Shown in pieces: positions 33,387 through 41,916 of a stretch of 64,000 nucleotides of DNA; position 1 is the stretch's first letter; each line of letters begins with the position of its first letter. The translations under genes and the position numbers were made by a program. A model generated the notes under the pieces. It searched no databases and was not told the origin of the DNA. It saw nothing but the letters and a program-made list of their open reading frames with translations. Source of the DNA: Endozoicomonas numazuensis (lineage in GTDB: Bacteria > Pseudomonadota > Gammaproteobacteria > Pseudomonadales > Endozoicomonadaceae); the NCBI RefSeq assembly GCF_000722635.1, contig NZ_JOKH01000004.1, forward strand, positions 308,285 to 372,284. The letters run 5' to 3'.

Positions 33387-34469
33387 TCATAGAATAGTGC
33401 AGCTGGAGCTGTTGCCAGACGGGTCATCTTCTGGAGGTTCCTGGCCATCGTCTGATGATTCGTCATCGGTTTCTTCGCCAATAAAATAGGAATCATCTTC
33501 TTCAATGTCCACTTCTATGGGAGAGGAGATGGTTTCTTCCGATGTGCCCCTTGAAATCTGACTGACAGACGTTGAGGGGCTGTCCAAAGTATCCAGCGAC
33601 GGGGTTTCTTCTCTTTCTTTAGCAGCAATCAGCCAGTCATCTTCATGGCCAGAGGTGCCGACTTTAGGATTAATGCTTCTGGCAAGCTGAAGCAGAGCTG
33701 ATTTCTGTTCAGGCAGGAGTTGCTCTGCTGGGCAATCGTCCATTTTTTCAAAGTCGACGTTCTGGGCTTCCGGGGCGTAATCCAGAAACAGCTCGGTGTC
33801 AGGGCCGATGTCCTGATTAGCCAGTGCCACGACTTCTATACAGTCTTTCATGGAAGCAGAGGGTTTCATGAAGTAGTGCTCTTCTCCCTCTTTGGTGCTT
33901 TCCTGGACAGTTCCAGTCTTGATGTAGGGCTTGGCTCTGACGTTCGCTATAGCTTTGTCATAGTTAATGAATTTTAGAAGTCCTTCTACATGTATGCCGT
34001 ATTTCAGGCTGGCAGCAGGCTGGTCTTTCTGAGGGAATTCTTTGGTGATGTTCGAGGTCCAGATTAAATGGGTTGCAGAACTGAGAAGTCTTACCCGATT
34101 GCCTTCCAGGGTAAACATGCAGACATCCTGTCCGGCCACTTCCATGGCATAAACGGCTCGACCCTGAAAACAGCCGATGAGTTCGTTTTGTCTGAAGCTT
34201 CGTTTGGTGAAGGCCCCCATTCCAGCAGCGGGTATGCGGCTTTGCCGATTTGTAATCCGCATGTTGACCGGGCCAATCTCTTTGCTCTTGGCTTTGATGG
34301 CAGGAAAGCCGGTCTGCTTGTTAACAATGTAACCGTTTGAGTGTCGCTTGGGACGGCGGACACTGACTTCTTTTCCCTTTGGTGTTTTGCCACTGTTGGT
34401 ATGCACAGGACTGCGCTTTTTTCGATGGGGGGGCGGTGTTTTTGAAGTGTGACCTTTAATCCTTGTCAT
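33387..34469 (-). CDS. SET domain protein (putative protein-lysine methyltransferase)
   Basis: The 360-residue protein has a very basic N-terminus (residues 1-60, many Lys/Arg/Pro), then a SET domain (about 70-231). Typical SET motifs are visible: IPAAGMGAFTKRSFRQNELI (SAM loop), LLKFINYDKAIANVRA in the RFINHS-x-x-PN position, and TELFLDYAP with the catalytic Tyr. An acidic, Ser-rich C-terminus follows. SET enzymes methylate lysines, classically on histones. In host-associated bacteria they are often secreted nucleomodulins. No Sec signal is seen, so export would need a type III or IV system. It lies between ssrA and smpB. Confidence 0.75.
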   Translation of the reverse strand: MTRIKGHTSKTPPPHRKKRSPVHTNSGKTPKGKEVSVRRPKRHSNGYIVNKQTGFPAIKAKSKEIGPVNMRITNRQSRIPAAGMGAFTKRSFRQNELIGCFQGRAVYAMEVAGQDVCMFTLEGNRVRLLSSATHLIWTSNITKEFPQKDQPAASLKYGIHVEGLLKFINYDKAIANVRAKPYIKTGTVQESTKEGEEHYFMKPSASMKDCIEVVALANQDIGPDTELFLDYAPEAQNVDFEKMDDCPAEQLLPEQKSALLQLARSINPKVGTSGHEDDWLIAAKEREETPSLDTLDSPSTSVSQISRGTSEETISSPIEVDIEEDDSYFIGEETDDESSDDGQEPPEDDPSGNSSSCTIL

Positions 34470-34565
34470 CAGGCTGTTTCCAAGCTTTTTCTTCAGTATG
34501 GCAAACCTTCAGGATTAGTCAGGGGAGTGGTTGAGGAGAGTTTATTAAGGGGGAGTATAAGAAGT

Positions 34566-34590
34566 TGTGGCAGGTAGAGTACCTGCCACA
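34566..34590 (-). terminator. Terminator-like hairpin after smpB
   Basis: TGTGGCAGGTA pairs perfectly with TACCTGCCACA around a three-base loop, ten bases past the smpB stop. There is no strong T tract. Confidence 0.5.
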
Positions 34591-34599
34591 GAGTTAGAG

Positions 34600-35079
34600 T
34601 CAGCCTCGGTGCATAACCCGCTGCTTTTCAATATTCCATTCACGCTCTTTGGTGGCGGCTCGCTTATCGAATTCTTTTTTGCCTCGGGCGAGCGCTACCT
34701 GACATTTGATCAGGTGACCTTTCCAGTAAAGCTTGATAGCAATACAGGTGTGACCTTTCTGCTGGGTTTCCGAGAACAGCTTGGCCAGCTCTCTTCTGTG
34801 CAGCAATAATTTTCGGTCACGCAGGGGGTCTGCCACCACATGAGTAGATGCCGTGTCTAATGGTGTAATCTGGGCGCCAATCAACCAGGCTTCGCCATCT
34901 TTGAGTAAGACATAGCTGTCGACCAGCTGTACTTTACCCATGCGAAGACTTTTAACTTCCCAGCCTGCCAGTGAAAGCCCTGCCTCAAATGACTCATCTA
35001 TGTGGTAGTCATGACGGGCTTTTTTGTTGACGACAATTGATGAGTCGCCTTTACCGCTTTTTTTCGATCTCTTAGCCAT
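34600..35079 (-). CDS. smpB: SsrA-binding protein SmpB
   Basis: This 159-residue protein matches SmpB throughout: [55 protein letters not shown] and the C-terminal [20 protein letters not shown] tail that forms a helix in the ribosome's mRNA channel. SmpB binds the tRNA-like part of tmRNA and is essential for trans-translation. ATG 35079 (MAKRSKK) is chosen over the upstream start at 35103. It is the only smpB in the window and would have to serve both tmRNAs. Confidence 0.95.
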   Translation of the reverse strand: MAKRSKKSGKGDSSIVVNKKARHDYHIDESFEAGLSLAGWEVKSLRMGKVQLVDSYVLLKDGEAWLIGAQITPLDTASTHVVADPLRDRKLLLHRRELAKLFSETQQKGHTCIAIKLYWKGHLIKCQVALARGKKEFDKRAATKEREWNIEKQRVMHRG

Positions 35080-35572
35080 ACGCGGATTATAACGCGGATA
35101 CACTATAAAACCAGTCGTTGCTTATGACAGTTTTTTATTCATCTTTATGTACTGGAGATAGTGGTTTTTTCGTATTTATCTAGGGTGGTTGGTTTTTTAG
35201 TTGGAAGATCTGGGTTTGTGGTTTTGTTTGGTAGATCTTTCTTATTTTGGGGTGAATAGAGGAAAAAGTGGTTGAGGTCAGAAATTAAACGGATACAATG
35301 CTCAGCGTCGCCCTCATGCTCCAGTTAAAACGTTATATTAACGGTTTTTCTGGTGTTCGATGGGCTGTCATTTGTGCCCCTGGCTGTTAGTAATGACTCT
35401 CTCTCTGCTTCAGGCTGGTTATCGTTTGAGTTCCTTTTCCTGATTGTCTATTTCGAGACCCAATAGCCCGGGCGGCTTTCAATTTAACGCAGCGTTGCTC
35501 GATTCATTATTGCAGTACTCTGCGTGAAAGTGTCACTCAATAAGTTTTAGTTGTACATCATTGAGGAGTCTC
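35080..35572. other. Gene-free stretch between smpB and the symporter
   Basis: No gene, RNA or strong hairpin is recognised. It must hold the divergent promoters of smpB and the SNF symporter; no clear sigma-70 boxes stand out. Confidence 0.4.
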
Positions 35573-36931
35573 ATGTCAGGACAAAACCCTGCCGCCTCGC
35601 GCAAGACCTGGAATAACCGATGGACATTTATGCTGGCTGCGGCTGGTTCTGCCATTGGTCTGGGTAATATCTGGAAATTCCCTTACATCGCTGGCCAGTA
35701 TGGTGGTGGTGCCTTTGTTATGGTTTATCTGCTGTGCATCGCACTGGTAGGTGTTCCATTGCTGATGGCTGAAACCGCTATCGGTCGTTCAACCCGTCTG
35801 AGTCCGCTGAATGCCATGCGTAAGCTGACCAGTGACGCGGGTGTGTTCCGTGGCTGGGAAGTCATTGGCTGGATGGGGATGCTTACCGGTTTCATCATTC
35901 TGACCTTTTACAGTGTGGTCGCGGGTTGGGCGCTTTCTTATGCCTGGGATCTGCTGACTGGAGTATTCACAGGTATGAATGCTGATCAGGTCGGTGGAGA
36001 ATTTGAAGCTCTGACTGCGTCAGCACCCAGACAGATTCTGTGGCACACCCTGTTTATGGCCATTACCGTCTTTATTACGGCTCGTGGTGTCCATAAAGGC
36101 CTGGAGAAAGGTCTGCAGGTCATGATGCCAACTCTGTTCGTCCTGTTGTTTGTCATGCTGGGTTACAGCATGCTGGCTACCGGTGAGTTTATGCGCGGTT
36201 TCCACTTCATGTTTGATGTGGATTTCAGCAAGATTACCGGCGAAGCCGTAGTAGCTGCTATGGGGCAGGCATTCTTTACCTTGAGTCTGGGTATGTGTGC
36301 TCTGATGGCATACGGTGCTTACATGCCAGCTAACAACTCTATTCCCCGTACTGCTCTGAACGTAGCTTTCCTGGATACTCTGATGGCCATCATTTCTGGC
36401 TTGATTGTATTCCCGATCGTTTACGCTCACGGTCTGGAGCCCTCTGCCGGACCCGGTCTGCTGTTTGTATCTCTGACATCGGCATTCGCTAACATGACAG
36501 GCGGAGCCATTCTGGGCTTCATGTTCTTTGCTCTGGTAGGTATTGCTGCTCTGAGTTCTGCTATTTCCCTGATTGAGCCATCTCTGGCTTGGGTTACAGA
36601 GCGCTTTGGTATCAACCGTGTGCTGGCAACCTGCATGATCGGTGGTGCTATCTGGTTGGTAGGTCTGGGCTCCGTGTTCTCATTCAACATCTGGGCTGAC
36701 GTCAAGTTCTTCGATAAGACTATCTTTGACCTGGCGGGTTACATGACCGACGTCTTCCTGCTGCCACTGGGTGGAGCACTGACAGCGATCTTTGCAGGCT
36801 GGATGCTTAAACGTTCTGTTATGTCTAACGAACTGGCCATGAGTGTTGGTATGTTCAATGTATGGCGCTTTGCGATCCGTATCATTGTGCCAGCTGCAGT
36901 AGCTTTGATTCTGTACACAGCATTGAAGTGA
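35573..36931 (+). CDS. Sodium-dependent (SNF/NSS family) transporter
   Basis: The 452-residue membrane protein begins WNNRWTFMLAAAGSAIGLGN IWKFPY, the sodium and substrate site of helix 1 in the LeuT/NSS family. About eleven to twelve hydrophobic helices follow, including YGAYMPANNSIPRTA. NSS carriers take up amino acids or related amines with Na+. ATG 35573 is preceded by TTGAGGAG. The gene stands alone with a terminator at 36964. It interrupts the smpB-ratA neighbourhood seen in relatives such as Pseudomonas. Confidence 0.88.
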   Translation: MSGQNPAASRKTWNNRWTFMLAAAGSAIGLGNIWKFPYIAGQYGGGAFVMVYLLCIALVGVPLLMAETAIGRSTRLSPLNAMRKLTSDAGVFRGWEVIGWMGMLTGFIILTFYSVVAGWALSYAWDLLTGVFTGMNADQVGGEFEALTASAPRQILWHTLFMAITVFITARGVHKGLEKGLQVMMPTLFVLLFVMLGYSMLATGEFMRGFHFMFDVDFSKITGEAVVAAMGQAFFTLSLGMCALMAYGAYMPANNSIPRTALNVAFLDTLMAIISGLIVFPIVYAHGLEPSAGPGLLFVSLTSAFANMTGGAILGFMFFALVGIAALSSAISLIEPSLAWVTERFGINRVLATCMIGGAIWLVGLGSVFSFNIWADVKFFDKTIFDLAGYMTDVFLLPLGGALTAIFAGWMLKRSVMSNELAMSVGMFNVWRFAIRIIVPAAVALILYTALK

Positions 36932-36963
36932 TTTGAACTTTTTATAAGTGATGAATCGATGAG

Positions 36964-36994
36964 AGCCGGATGCTATTGCATCCGGCTTTTTTTT
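36964..36994 (+). terminator. Rho-independent terminator
   Basis: AGCCGGATGC pairs with GCATCCGGCT and is followed by eight T residues. Confidence 0.88.
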
Positions 36995-36997
36995 GTA

Positions 36998-37790
36998 TCA
37001 GAAGGATCTTTTGATCAGGCCTTCCAGTTTTGTTTGTGCTTCCGGTAGGTCCAGCCGCTTCGCTGGGTCCGGGTGCAGCATGCCTTTGAGCAGGATGACC
37101 ATCTCTGGAGAAAAGCAGGCAATATGCTTTTTGAAGAAACGAACAATACAGTGTAGGTAGTCGATATCGGTAGGTTTTTTTAGCTGTCATGATCTCGGTG
37201 AAACAGGCTGCAAGGCTCCAGGCAGTCGACTTAGAGAGATTGACTGAGCCTTCGACACCCAGCCATGGTTTGTTAATAACACAGGATTCAAGTTCGGGAG
37301 CGTTGTATTGAGGGGGGCTAGGAGGCTGACCGAGAATAAACAGCCCGGCCTAAAATCCAGAAAGAACGGCCATCTTTTCCACTGAATTTGCTTAAATAGG
37401 TCAACTATTCGCACAAATTCAGTGAAAAAGCTGACTCGTTCTACTGAATTTTATGCTCGGACGCTATTCTCGGTCAGCCTCCTGGTTCGATCGGATCCAG
37501 TAAAGCCTTTTCTTCAGGGGCAAACTCGCACACCGAAACAAAGTCTGCAAATTTTGGTTTTCCATTCAGTCAATGCTGTCCCCGGAGAAAGCTCTGATGA
37601 TGTTTGGGTGGTTCAATTTACTGAGCACTCGGGCTTCTATTTGCATATTTGTCAGTCGCTGCTCAGGGGTTATGCAGGGATCTGTTGCATTTTTACGGGC
37701 TACTTCCTGCTCCTGGGATTCTCCTGGATGAACATGACCTTCGCTGCTTGATCTCAACAGTTTTTTAATGAAAAACAGCTTCAGGGGTTT
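36998..37790 (-). pseudogene. Decayed eukaryote-like Ser/Thr protein kinase
   Basis: Minus-strand fragments of a kinase are spread over several frames. FFIKKLLRSSSEG and MQIEARVLSKLNHPNIIRAF look like the N-lobe and alpha-C helix. QYNAPELES and TAWSLAACFTEIMT match subdomains VIII-IX. FFKKHIACFSPEMVILLKGM and LHPDPAKRLD match subdomain XI. The last two are separated by a one-base shift in a run of seven T (37175-37181). The catalytic loop is missing and is replaced by a 164-bp segment with 19-bp inverted ends. A product is not possible. Confidence 0.65.
37320..37483. repeat. 164-bp segment with perfect 19-bp inverted ends
   Basis: AGGAGGCTGACCGAGAATA (37320-37338) recurs inverted at 37465-37483. 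Nested inside, CCACTGAATTTG is inverted against CAAATTCAGTG. The segment splits the kinase pseudogene where the catalytic loop should be. It may be a small insertion element; no target duplication is visible. Confidence 0.6.
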
Positions 37791-38092
37791 GATCTATGCA
37801 GGTTCGAGCCCCACCAGTCTTCTCGCAACGTTAACGGGTTTTATCAACAGGTATTTGTAAAGTGCATTCAGAACTTGATAGGTGACGCTGGGTTTAACAG
37901 GGCCTTGTCCTTCGGGTGGTGTCGAGTTGTTTATCTGCATGGATGAGGTCCCAAAGGCAGATATTCAGTGCCCAATATCGGCTCATACCCTTGACTCTGA
38001 AGCAGGGAAACGAAGCCTTTCTCCCTGAAAGCAATAGCTTTAACAATATGGTATGCTCGCTGGCCCTTGTTTTTTTATATTTGCAATGCGTC

Positions 38093-38524
38093 ATGCCAAG
38101 AGTCTCCCGTTCAGCCCTGATTATGCAGCCGGTAGAAAAGATGTATCCACTGGTGGCTGATGTTGAAGGTTATCCTGAGTTTTTGCCCTGGTGTTCAGGG
38201 GCCAGAATACTTAAGCAGGAAGGAGAGGTTATTGAAGCCGTTCTTGAGCTGTCCAAGGGGAGCCTGGGTTATGAATTTTCCACAAGGAACCGAATGGTTG
38301 AAAACCAGTCTATTGAGATGTCGTTGCTGAAAGGGCCGTTCTCAAAGTTGAATGGAGTTTGGACTTTCAAGCCTTTAGGGAATGAGGGTTGTAAGGTGTC
38401 TTTGGAGCTGGACTTTGAAATATCCAACCCACTCTTGAGAGCAACTGTTGGAGCCGTATTCAACAAGGCAATGAACAAAATGGTTGATGCCTTTTGTCAG
38501 AGAGCGGAGCAGCTTTATGGCTGA
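38093..38524 (+). CDS. ratA: RatA/COQ10-like START domain protein
   Basis: This 143-residue protein is a START/polyketide-cyclase-like fold: SRSALIMQPVEKMYPLVADV, EGYPEFLPWCSGARIL, GPFSKLNGVWTFKPLG and the C-terminal helix VFNKAMNKMVDAFCQRAEQL. This family includes E. coli RatA, reported to block 70S ribosome assembly, and the ubiquinone-binding COQ10. ATG 38093 is chosen by homology of the first residues; the frame is open upstream. It overlaps rnfH, the usual partner. Confidence 0.88.
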   Translation: MPRVSRSALIMQPVEKMYPLVADVEGYPEFLPWCSGARILKQEGEVIEAVLELSKGSLGYEFSTRNRMVENQSIEMSLLKGPFSKLNGVWTFKPLGNEGCKVSLELDFEISNPLLRATVGAVFNKAMNKMVDAFCQRAEQLYG

Positions 38525-38864
38525 AAACAATAACCGGCTAGAGTCGGGTGAAGAGTTCAGGGTGAGTATCGAAATCGCCTACGCTAAACCGGATGATTAT
38601 CGGATACTGACCTTGGAGGTTGGGGAAGGTACAACTGTACTAGATGCTGCCAGGCAGTCCGGCATGCAGTCGTTCTTTTCAGAAATTGATTGGGACTCTG
38701 TGAAGTTGGGTATCTTTGGAAAATCGGTCATCAGACCAGCAGAACAGGCTGTGAAAGAGGGTGACCGAATAGAAATTTATCGGCCACTGATCGCAGATCC
38801 GAAAGAAGTTCGCAAGAAGCGAGCAGAACAAGCAAAGCTCAAAAAAGAAGCAGCAGCATCCTGA
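38517..38864 (+). CDS. rnfH: RnfH family protein
   Basis: The 115-residue protein has the RnfH ubiquitin-like beta-grasp fold: RVSIEIAYAKPDDYRILTLE, EGTTVLDAARQSG, KLGIFGKSVIRPAEQAVKEG and DRIEIYRPLIADPKEVRKKR, followed by a basic tail. Its ATG overlaps the end of ratA by 8 bp, so the pair is translationally coupled. Its exact function is not established. It ends close to the convergent bamE. Confidence 0.88.
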   Translation: MAENNNRLESGEEFRVSIEIAYAKPDDYRILTLEVGEGTTVLDAARQSGMQSFFSEIDWDSVKLGIFGKSVIRPAEQAVKEGDRIEIYRPLIADPKEVRKKRAEQAKLKKEAAAS

Positions 38865-38898
38865 GATGAGCTGCTTTTAGTCAGTGGCGCTATTGTTT

Positions 38899-39276
38899 TT
38901 AGGGTGCTTCACCAGCATCGGGACGAAGGTCTCCCTCAACGGAAGAGAGCTTGTCGTCCTTGAAGAAGATGGTCAGGGTTTGCTGGGTGCGTTTTTCGCC
39001 ACCAGACTGCATGCTGGAGACATAATCCCAGCGGTCCCGATTAAAGGCGTCCTCCAAAAGAGGGGTGCCCATAACATATTGAACCTGGTTGCGTGTCATG
39101 CCAGGACGAAGCTGGTCGACCATTTCCTGGGTAATTACATTACCCTGCTGGATGTCTATCTTGTAGACACCAGGAAAGCTGATGAGTTTTGAGCCGCTGT
39201 CTGTAGAGCTGGCGCATCCAGCCAGAAGAGCAGCGGCAGTGAGGACAACTGTGGTCAGAGCTGGACGTTTTTGCAT
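38899..39276 (-). CDS. bamE: Outer-membrane assembly lipoprotein BamE
   Basis: The 125-residue lipoprotein has a signal peptide with the lipobox LLAGC (Cys near residue 21). The SmpA/OmlA domain follows: FPGVYKIDIQQGNVITQEMV, LRPGMTRNQVQYVMGTPLL and RWDYVSSMQSGGEKRTQQTL. BamE is a subunit of the BAM complex that folds outer-membrane proteins. It is divergent from fur, an arrangement conserved in Pseudomonas and relatives. Confidence 0.92.
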   Translation of the reverse strand: MQKRPALTTVVLTAAALLAGCASSTDSGSKLISFPGVYKIDIQQGNVITQEMVDQLRPGMTRNQVQYVMGTPLLEDAFNRDRWDYVSSMQSGGEKRTQQTLTIFFKDDKLSSVEGDLRPDAGEAP

Positions 39277-39375
39277 CGGTTTCAGACTTCCACTATCTTC
39301 TTCGAAAATGAATTTGCGACTTAAAAATGAGATAATAGCAGGGATTACCTGCTAATTGCTAAGGGTTAGGGAAAC

Positions 39376-39786
39376 GTGTTGGAAAATCAAGAGTTGCGCA
39401 AAGCGGGTCTGAAGGTCACGCTGCCTCGTGTCAAAATCCTCCAGATTCTTGAGAGCTCCCAGGGCCGTCATATGAGCGCTGAAGATGTTTACAAGGCTCT
39501 TCTGGATGCACAGGAAGATGTGGGTCTGGCCACTGTTTACCGGGTTTTGACCCAGTTTGAAGGAGCGGGCCTGGTGGTCAGGCATAACTTTGACAGTGGA
39601 CACTCAGTTTTTGAGCTGGCTACCGGTGAACACCATGATCATATGGTTTGCATGGAAAGTGGTGAGATTATTGAGTTTATGGATGAAGAAATTGAGCGCC
39701 GCCAAAAGGAAATTGCTGATAAGCATGGCTATGAGATTGTCGATCACAATCTGGTGCTGTACGTAAAACCAAAACAAAAATCCTGA
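39376..39786 (+). CDS. fur: Ferric uptake regulator Fur
   Basis: This 136-residue protein is a complete Fur: ENQELRKAGLKVTLPRVKIL, winged helix HMSAEDVYKALLDAQEDVGL, ATVYRVLTQFEGAGLV, and the metal-binding FELATGEHHDHMVCMESGEI. It has one Cys in the usual CxxC region (MVCMESG), as in Pseudomonas Fur. It represses iron acquisition genes when loaded with Fe2+. GTG 39376 or the adjacent TTG starts the frame. A terminator follows. Confidence 0.93.
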   Translation: MLENQELRKAGLKVTLPRVKILQILESSQGRHMSAEDVYKALLDAQEDVGLATVYRVLTQFEGAGLVVRHNFDSGHSVFELATGEHHDHMVCMESGEIIEFMDEEIERRQKEIADKHGYEIVDHNLVLYVKPKQKS

Positions 39787-39816
39787 TTCTTGCTACGAAA
39801 CACGTCCCGTTACAAG

Positions 39817-39845
39817 AGGCCGGTCTGGCTGGGCCGGCTTTTTTT
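39817..39845 (+). terminator. Rho-independent terminator of fur
   Basis: The hairpin GGCCGG...CCGGCT is followed by seven T residues. Confidence 0.85.
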
Positions 39846-39887
39846 ATGGGGTGCATTTATTTGATGAGACTGCCTCATCCCTGTCTA

Positions 39888-40011
39888 TACCCATCGCCTT
39901 TCAAGATGCTACGTTGTTGCCAGCGTTCGCTCACCCTGATCACCTACTACTTGTAGGCTCACAGGGCTTCGCTCACTTGTCGCCTAGTAGCATCTTGAAA
40001 TCCAATGGGTA
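39888..40011. repeat. Complete 124-bp TA-flanked MITE
   Basis: The element starts TACCCATCGCCTTTCAAGAT and ends ATCTTGAAATCCAATGGGTA, with imperfect 25-bp terminal inverted repeats. A TA lies on the left flank and TG on the right. It is the reverse complement of the copy at 51539 and carries no ORF. TA-target, inverted-repeat elements of this size are typical MITEs mobilised by IS630/Tc1-mariner transposases. Confidence 0.85.
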
Positions 40012-40091
40012 TGCACGTAATCGCCCCTGTGAAGGCGATTGAAGTGAGCTGAAAGCCGAAGCACTCCACTTTGAAGTGCTTTGCTGCAAGT

Positions 40092-41777
40092 TCAGGCTGC
40101 AGACTTGGGGCTGCTCAGGTTAAGCATCTCTTTGGCGTGATTGAGTGTGGATTCGGTCATTTCCAGTCCGCCCAGCATTCGGGCTACTTCTTTAATGCGA
40201 CGCTCACCTTTCAATCCTGCTATTTCGGTGGATGTTTTGGCATTACGGACTTTCTTGCTGACATGTAGATGCTGATGCCCCTGAGAGGCGACCTGGGGTT
40301 GGTGTGTCACGCAAAGAACCTGACTCTTTTCTCCTAACTCTCTCAACATAGAGCCAACCGTCTCGGCAGTGCCGCCGCCAATACCGACATCCACTTCATC
40401 AAAAACCATGCTGGGAATATGAGAGGTTTGGGCAGTGATGACCTGAATGGCCAGACTGATTCTGGATAACTCACCCCCTGAGGCGACTTTGGCCAGCGCT
40501 CTGGGCGGTTGTCCCGGGTTGGTAGTGACCAGAAATTCAATGTCTTCAGCACCATTCGGTGACAGTGTACTGGCCTCTATAGGCGTCAGGGCAATAGTAA
40601 GCTGGCCGTGTGGCAGACCTAATAAAGCTAAACGTTTGGTGACTTTCTTCTCAAGCTGTCGGGCTGCAGTTTGACGTTTTTTCGACAGCTTTTTACATTG
40701 ACTTTGAAAGTCTGATTTCAGTTCGATCAGTTTTTTCTGAAGCTCTTCAGCGCGTTCATCGCTGAACTGTATGCTCTCCAGTTCATTGCTGAGAGTATGC
40801 TGTTTCTCCAGTAATTCTTCAGGCTGAACCCTGTGCTTTCTTGCCAGTTCATAAATAGCGCTGAGACGCTCATCCACTTCCTGCATTCTTGCCGGATCGG
40901 CATCAAAATGATCAATGAAATGATTAAGCTCTCCTACAGCTTCTTCAATCTGGATCTGAGCAGAGGAAATCATTTCCAGAGTGTTGTTGATCGCGGAGTG
41001 GTCTGTTTGCAGATCACCTATGCGCTGCATGCAGAGGGTGAGTTGCTGGAGAATATTGCCGGCTTCGTTCTCGGAACAGATATCGTTGACCTGATGGCAT
41101 ACTGAGAGTGTGCTCTCTGCGCTTGTCAGTTGTTTGAGTTCTTTCTCAAGTTGTTCAAGCTCACCTTCCTGAATTGAAAGCTGTTCGAGCTCCTGAAGCT
41201 GATAACTGAGCAGTTGAATACGTTCATCCTGCTCTTTGCGGTTATTGGTCAGCCTGTCCAGTTCATGGTGGGTCTGGTTAAACTCATGGGCTATTCGAGC
41301 GACAGCAGAAGCTAGCTTTTGAGTGCAGGAAAAATCATCCAGCAGCAGTCGGTGACTGGTCTTTTTGAGTAGTGACTGACTTTCGTGCTGACCATGAATA
41401 TCAATCAGCAGTTCGCCAATGGCGCGAAGATCGGCAAGAGGGGACAGTGTTCCATTGATATAGGCCCGGGAGCGCCCTTCTTTTGTGATGACCCTGCGCA
41501 GAATACATTCATCGTCACTGGACAGTTCTTTTTGTTCCAGCCATTTTTTAGCGGCAGTGCATTGGTTGATATCAAAAGAAGCATGAATTTCCGCTTTATC
41601 TGAGTCCTGCCGAACGCAATGGCTGTCGGTTCTGTCACCTGTGGCGAGGCCCAGGGCATCGAGCATGATGGACTTGCCGGCACCGGTCTCACCGGTAATG
41701 ACAGTCATTCCAGAATTGATGTCCAGGTCCAGTTGGTCAACGATGGCAAAGTTGCTGATGGACAATTGGGTCAGCAT
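40092..41777 (-). CDS. recN: DNA repair protein RecN
   Basis: The 561-residue SMC-like ATPase has Walker A ITGETGAGKSIMLDAL near residue 30 and a long coiled-coil middle (about 160-360). The C-terminal signature is SGGELSRISLAIQV, with Walker B SMVFDEVDVGIGGGTAETVG. RecN acts in double-strand break repair and is one of the strongest SOS genes. ATG 41777 (MLTQLSISNFAI) is preferred to 41786. A perfect LexA box lies 27 bp upstream. Confidence 0.95.
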   Translation of the reverse strand: MLTQLSISNFAIVDQLDLDINSGMTVITGETGAGKSIMLDALGLATGDRTDSHCVRQDSDKAEIHASFDINQCTAAKKWLEQKELSSDDECILRRVITKEGRSRAYINGTLSPLADLRAIGELLIDIHGQHESQSLLKKTSHRLLLDDFSCTQKLASAVARIAHEFNQTHHELDRLTNNRKEQDERIQLLSYQLQELEQLSIQEGELEQLEKELKQLTSAESTLSVCHQVNDICSENEAGNILQQLTLCMQRIGDLQTDHSAINNTLEMISSAQIQIEEAVGELNHFIDHFDADPARMQEVDERLSAIYELARKHRVQPEELLEKQHTLSNELESIQFSDERAEELQKKLIELKSDFQSQCKKLSKKRQTAARQLEKKVTKRLALLGLPHGQLTIALTPIEASTLSPNGAEDIEFLVTTNPGQPPRALAKVASGGELSRISLAIQVITAQTSHIPSMVFDEVDVGIGGGTAETVGSMLRELGEKSQVLCVTHQPQVASQGHQHLHVSKKVRNAKTSTEIAGLKGERRIKEVARMLGGLEMTESTLNHAKEMLNLSSPKSAA

Positions 41778-41803
41778 GATAAACACCGGTTACTGTAGCG
41801 TTA

Positions 41804-41819
41804 CTGTTTATATATACAG
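41804..41819 (-). promoter_or_regulatory. LexA (SOS) box of recN
   Basis: CTGT-TTATATAT-ACAG matches the gammaproteobacterial LexA consensus CTGT-N8-ACAG perfectly, including the alternating T/A spacer, and sits just upstream of recN. Confidence 0.9.
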
Positions 41820-41853
41820 TAACCTGAAGTGGCAAATTCGTAAAGTCAGAGAC

Positions 41854-41896
41854 AAAAAAAATCCCCTGATCTCGATTGGAAGAGAGCAGGGGATTA
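41854..41896 (-). terminator. Terminator of the DMT transporter gene
   Basis: AATCCCCTG pairs with CAGGGGATT. The A tract on the left gives a U tract on the minus strand. Confidence 0.8.
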
Positions 41897-41916
41897 TAGG
41901 TATCGAGCAGTAGAAA

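Noticed and set aside
37795-37830. tRNA T-arm-like GGTTCGAGCCCCACC
   Set aside because: The flanking stems do not pair and no acceptor or anticodon arm is present; it falls in the kinase pseudogene.
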